Below are positions 51,842 to 51,892 of a stretch of DNA of 51,892 bases, in pieces. This DNA is from an uncultured Lachnospiraceae bacterium (GTDB taxonomy: Bacteria > Bacillota > Clostridia > Lachnospirales > Lachnospiraceae). The notes below the pieces were generated by a model. The model did no database searches, was not told the DNA's origin, and saw only the letters and a program-made list of their open reading frames with translations. Location: NCBI GenBank assembly GCA_946566685.1, contig CAMNXA010000021.1, forward strand, positions 1 to 51,892, given 5' to 3'. Numbering within the stretch: the first letter of the stretch is position 1; every line of letters starts with the position of its first letter. The position numbers and the translations under genes are program-made.

Positions 51842-51892
51842 ATGAAAATGCCAAAAGAAAATATTGATATAAGTATGTTTGCTCCTTGCGGT
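51842..51892 (+). CDS. DUF3795 family protein, 5' end only
   Basis: The ATG at 51842 is preceded by GAGAGGGG. Only 17 codons are seen (MKMPKENIDISMFAPCG), running off the window. The start ISMFAPCG is the N-terminus of DUF3795 proteins, a cysteine-rich small family. An alternative ATG is at 51848. Identification is tentative because so little is visible. Confidence 0.55.
   Translation, partial: MKMPKENIDISMFAPCG

Overview
The window looks like chromosomal DNA of an anaerobic Firmicute of the Lachnospiraceae type (Clostridia). This rests on low-to-moderate GC with AGGAGG-type ribosome binding sites, a gntR-clpC-radA block in place of the Bacillus ctsR-mcsAB-clpC order, compact pur and pyr operons, WG-repeat proteins, a PD-(D/E)XK ATPase of the DUF1703 type, and many small secreted or membrane proteins. 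No phage, insertion sequence, integrase or CRISPR array was seen. Most genes before 47.9 kb lie on the minus strand.

Layout. 1-5.1 kb: a lipoprotein cut by the window edge and a 1412-residue WG-repeat/leucine-rich-repeat surface protein. 5.3-7.6 kb: a Fic-fold protein without the catalytic histidine, in an operon with a DUF1703 ATPase. 7.7-18.2 kb: a nine-gene minus-strand catabolic cluster with a divergent GntR/UTRA regulator. It has relatives of fructoselysine 3-epimerase (FrlC), fructoselysine-6-phosphate deglycase (FrlB) and two fructoselysine kinases (FrlD), together with a BCCT transporter, an MFS transporter, two amidohydrolase-fold proteins and a YjbQ protein. It reads as an undescribed Amadori-type (sugar-amine) utilisation locus and is the best candidate for a new system. 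Both divergent promoters carry a 14-bp palindrome. 18.6-19.8 kb: a MazF/PemK-like protein split by a coiled coil, a candidate small RNA with its own promoter and hairpin end, and tRNA-Trp. 19.9-25.1 kb: a lipoprotein, a heterodimeric ABC exporter and an LCP cell-wall ligase.

25.3-35.5 kb: one long co-oriented run, purE-purM-purN-purD, a zinc-ribbon protein, an SH3 membrane protein, gntR, clpC, a small conserved protein and radA. It joins purine synthesis to protein quality control and DNA repair. 35.6-40.5 kb: a degenerate Nudix gene, pyrF, pyrE, two small membrane proteins and an M29 aminopeptidase, behind a strong promoter. 40.5-47.9 kb: a TPR lipoprotein, a YdcF protein, a cyclic-di-GMP phosphodiesterase with two periplasmic sensor domains, a membrane-anchored alpha/beta hydrolase and an AgrC-like histidine kinase without a partner regulator.

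48.0-51.9 kb: plus-strand genes behind a 199-bp nested inverted repeat: DUF3788, DUF89, NTF2-like, CPBP protease, methyltransferase, a membrane protein and the start of a DUF3795 gene. Starts given here were often moved inward from the longest frame to the codon with a ribosome binding site. All functional names come from reading motifs by eye; no search was run.
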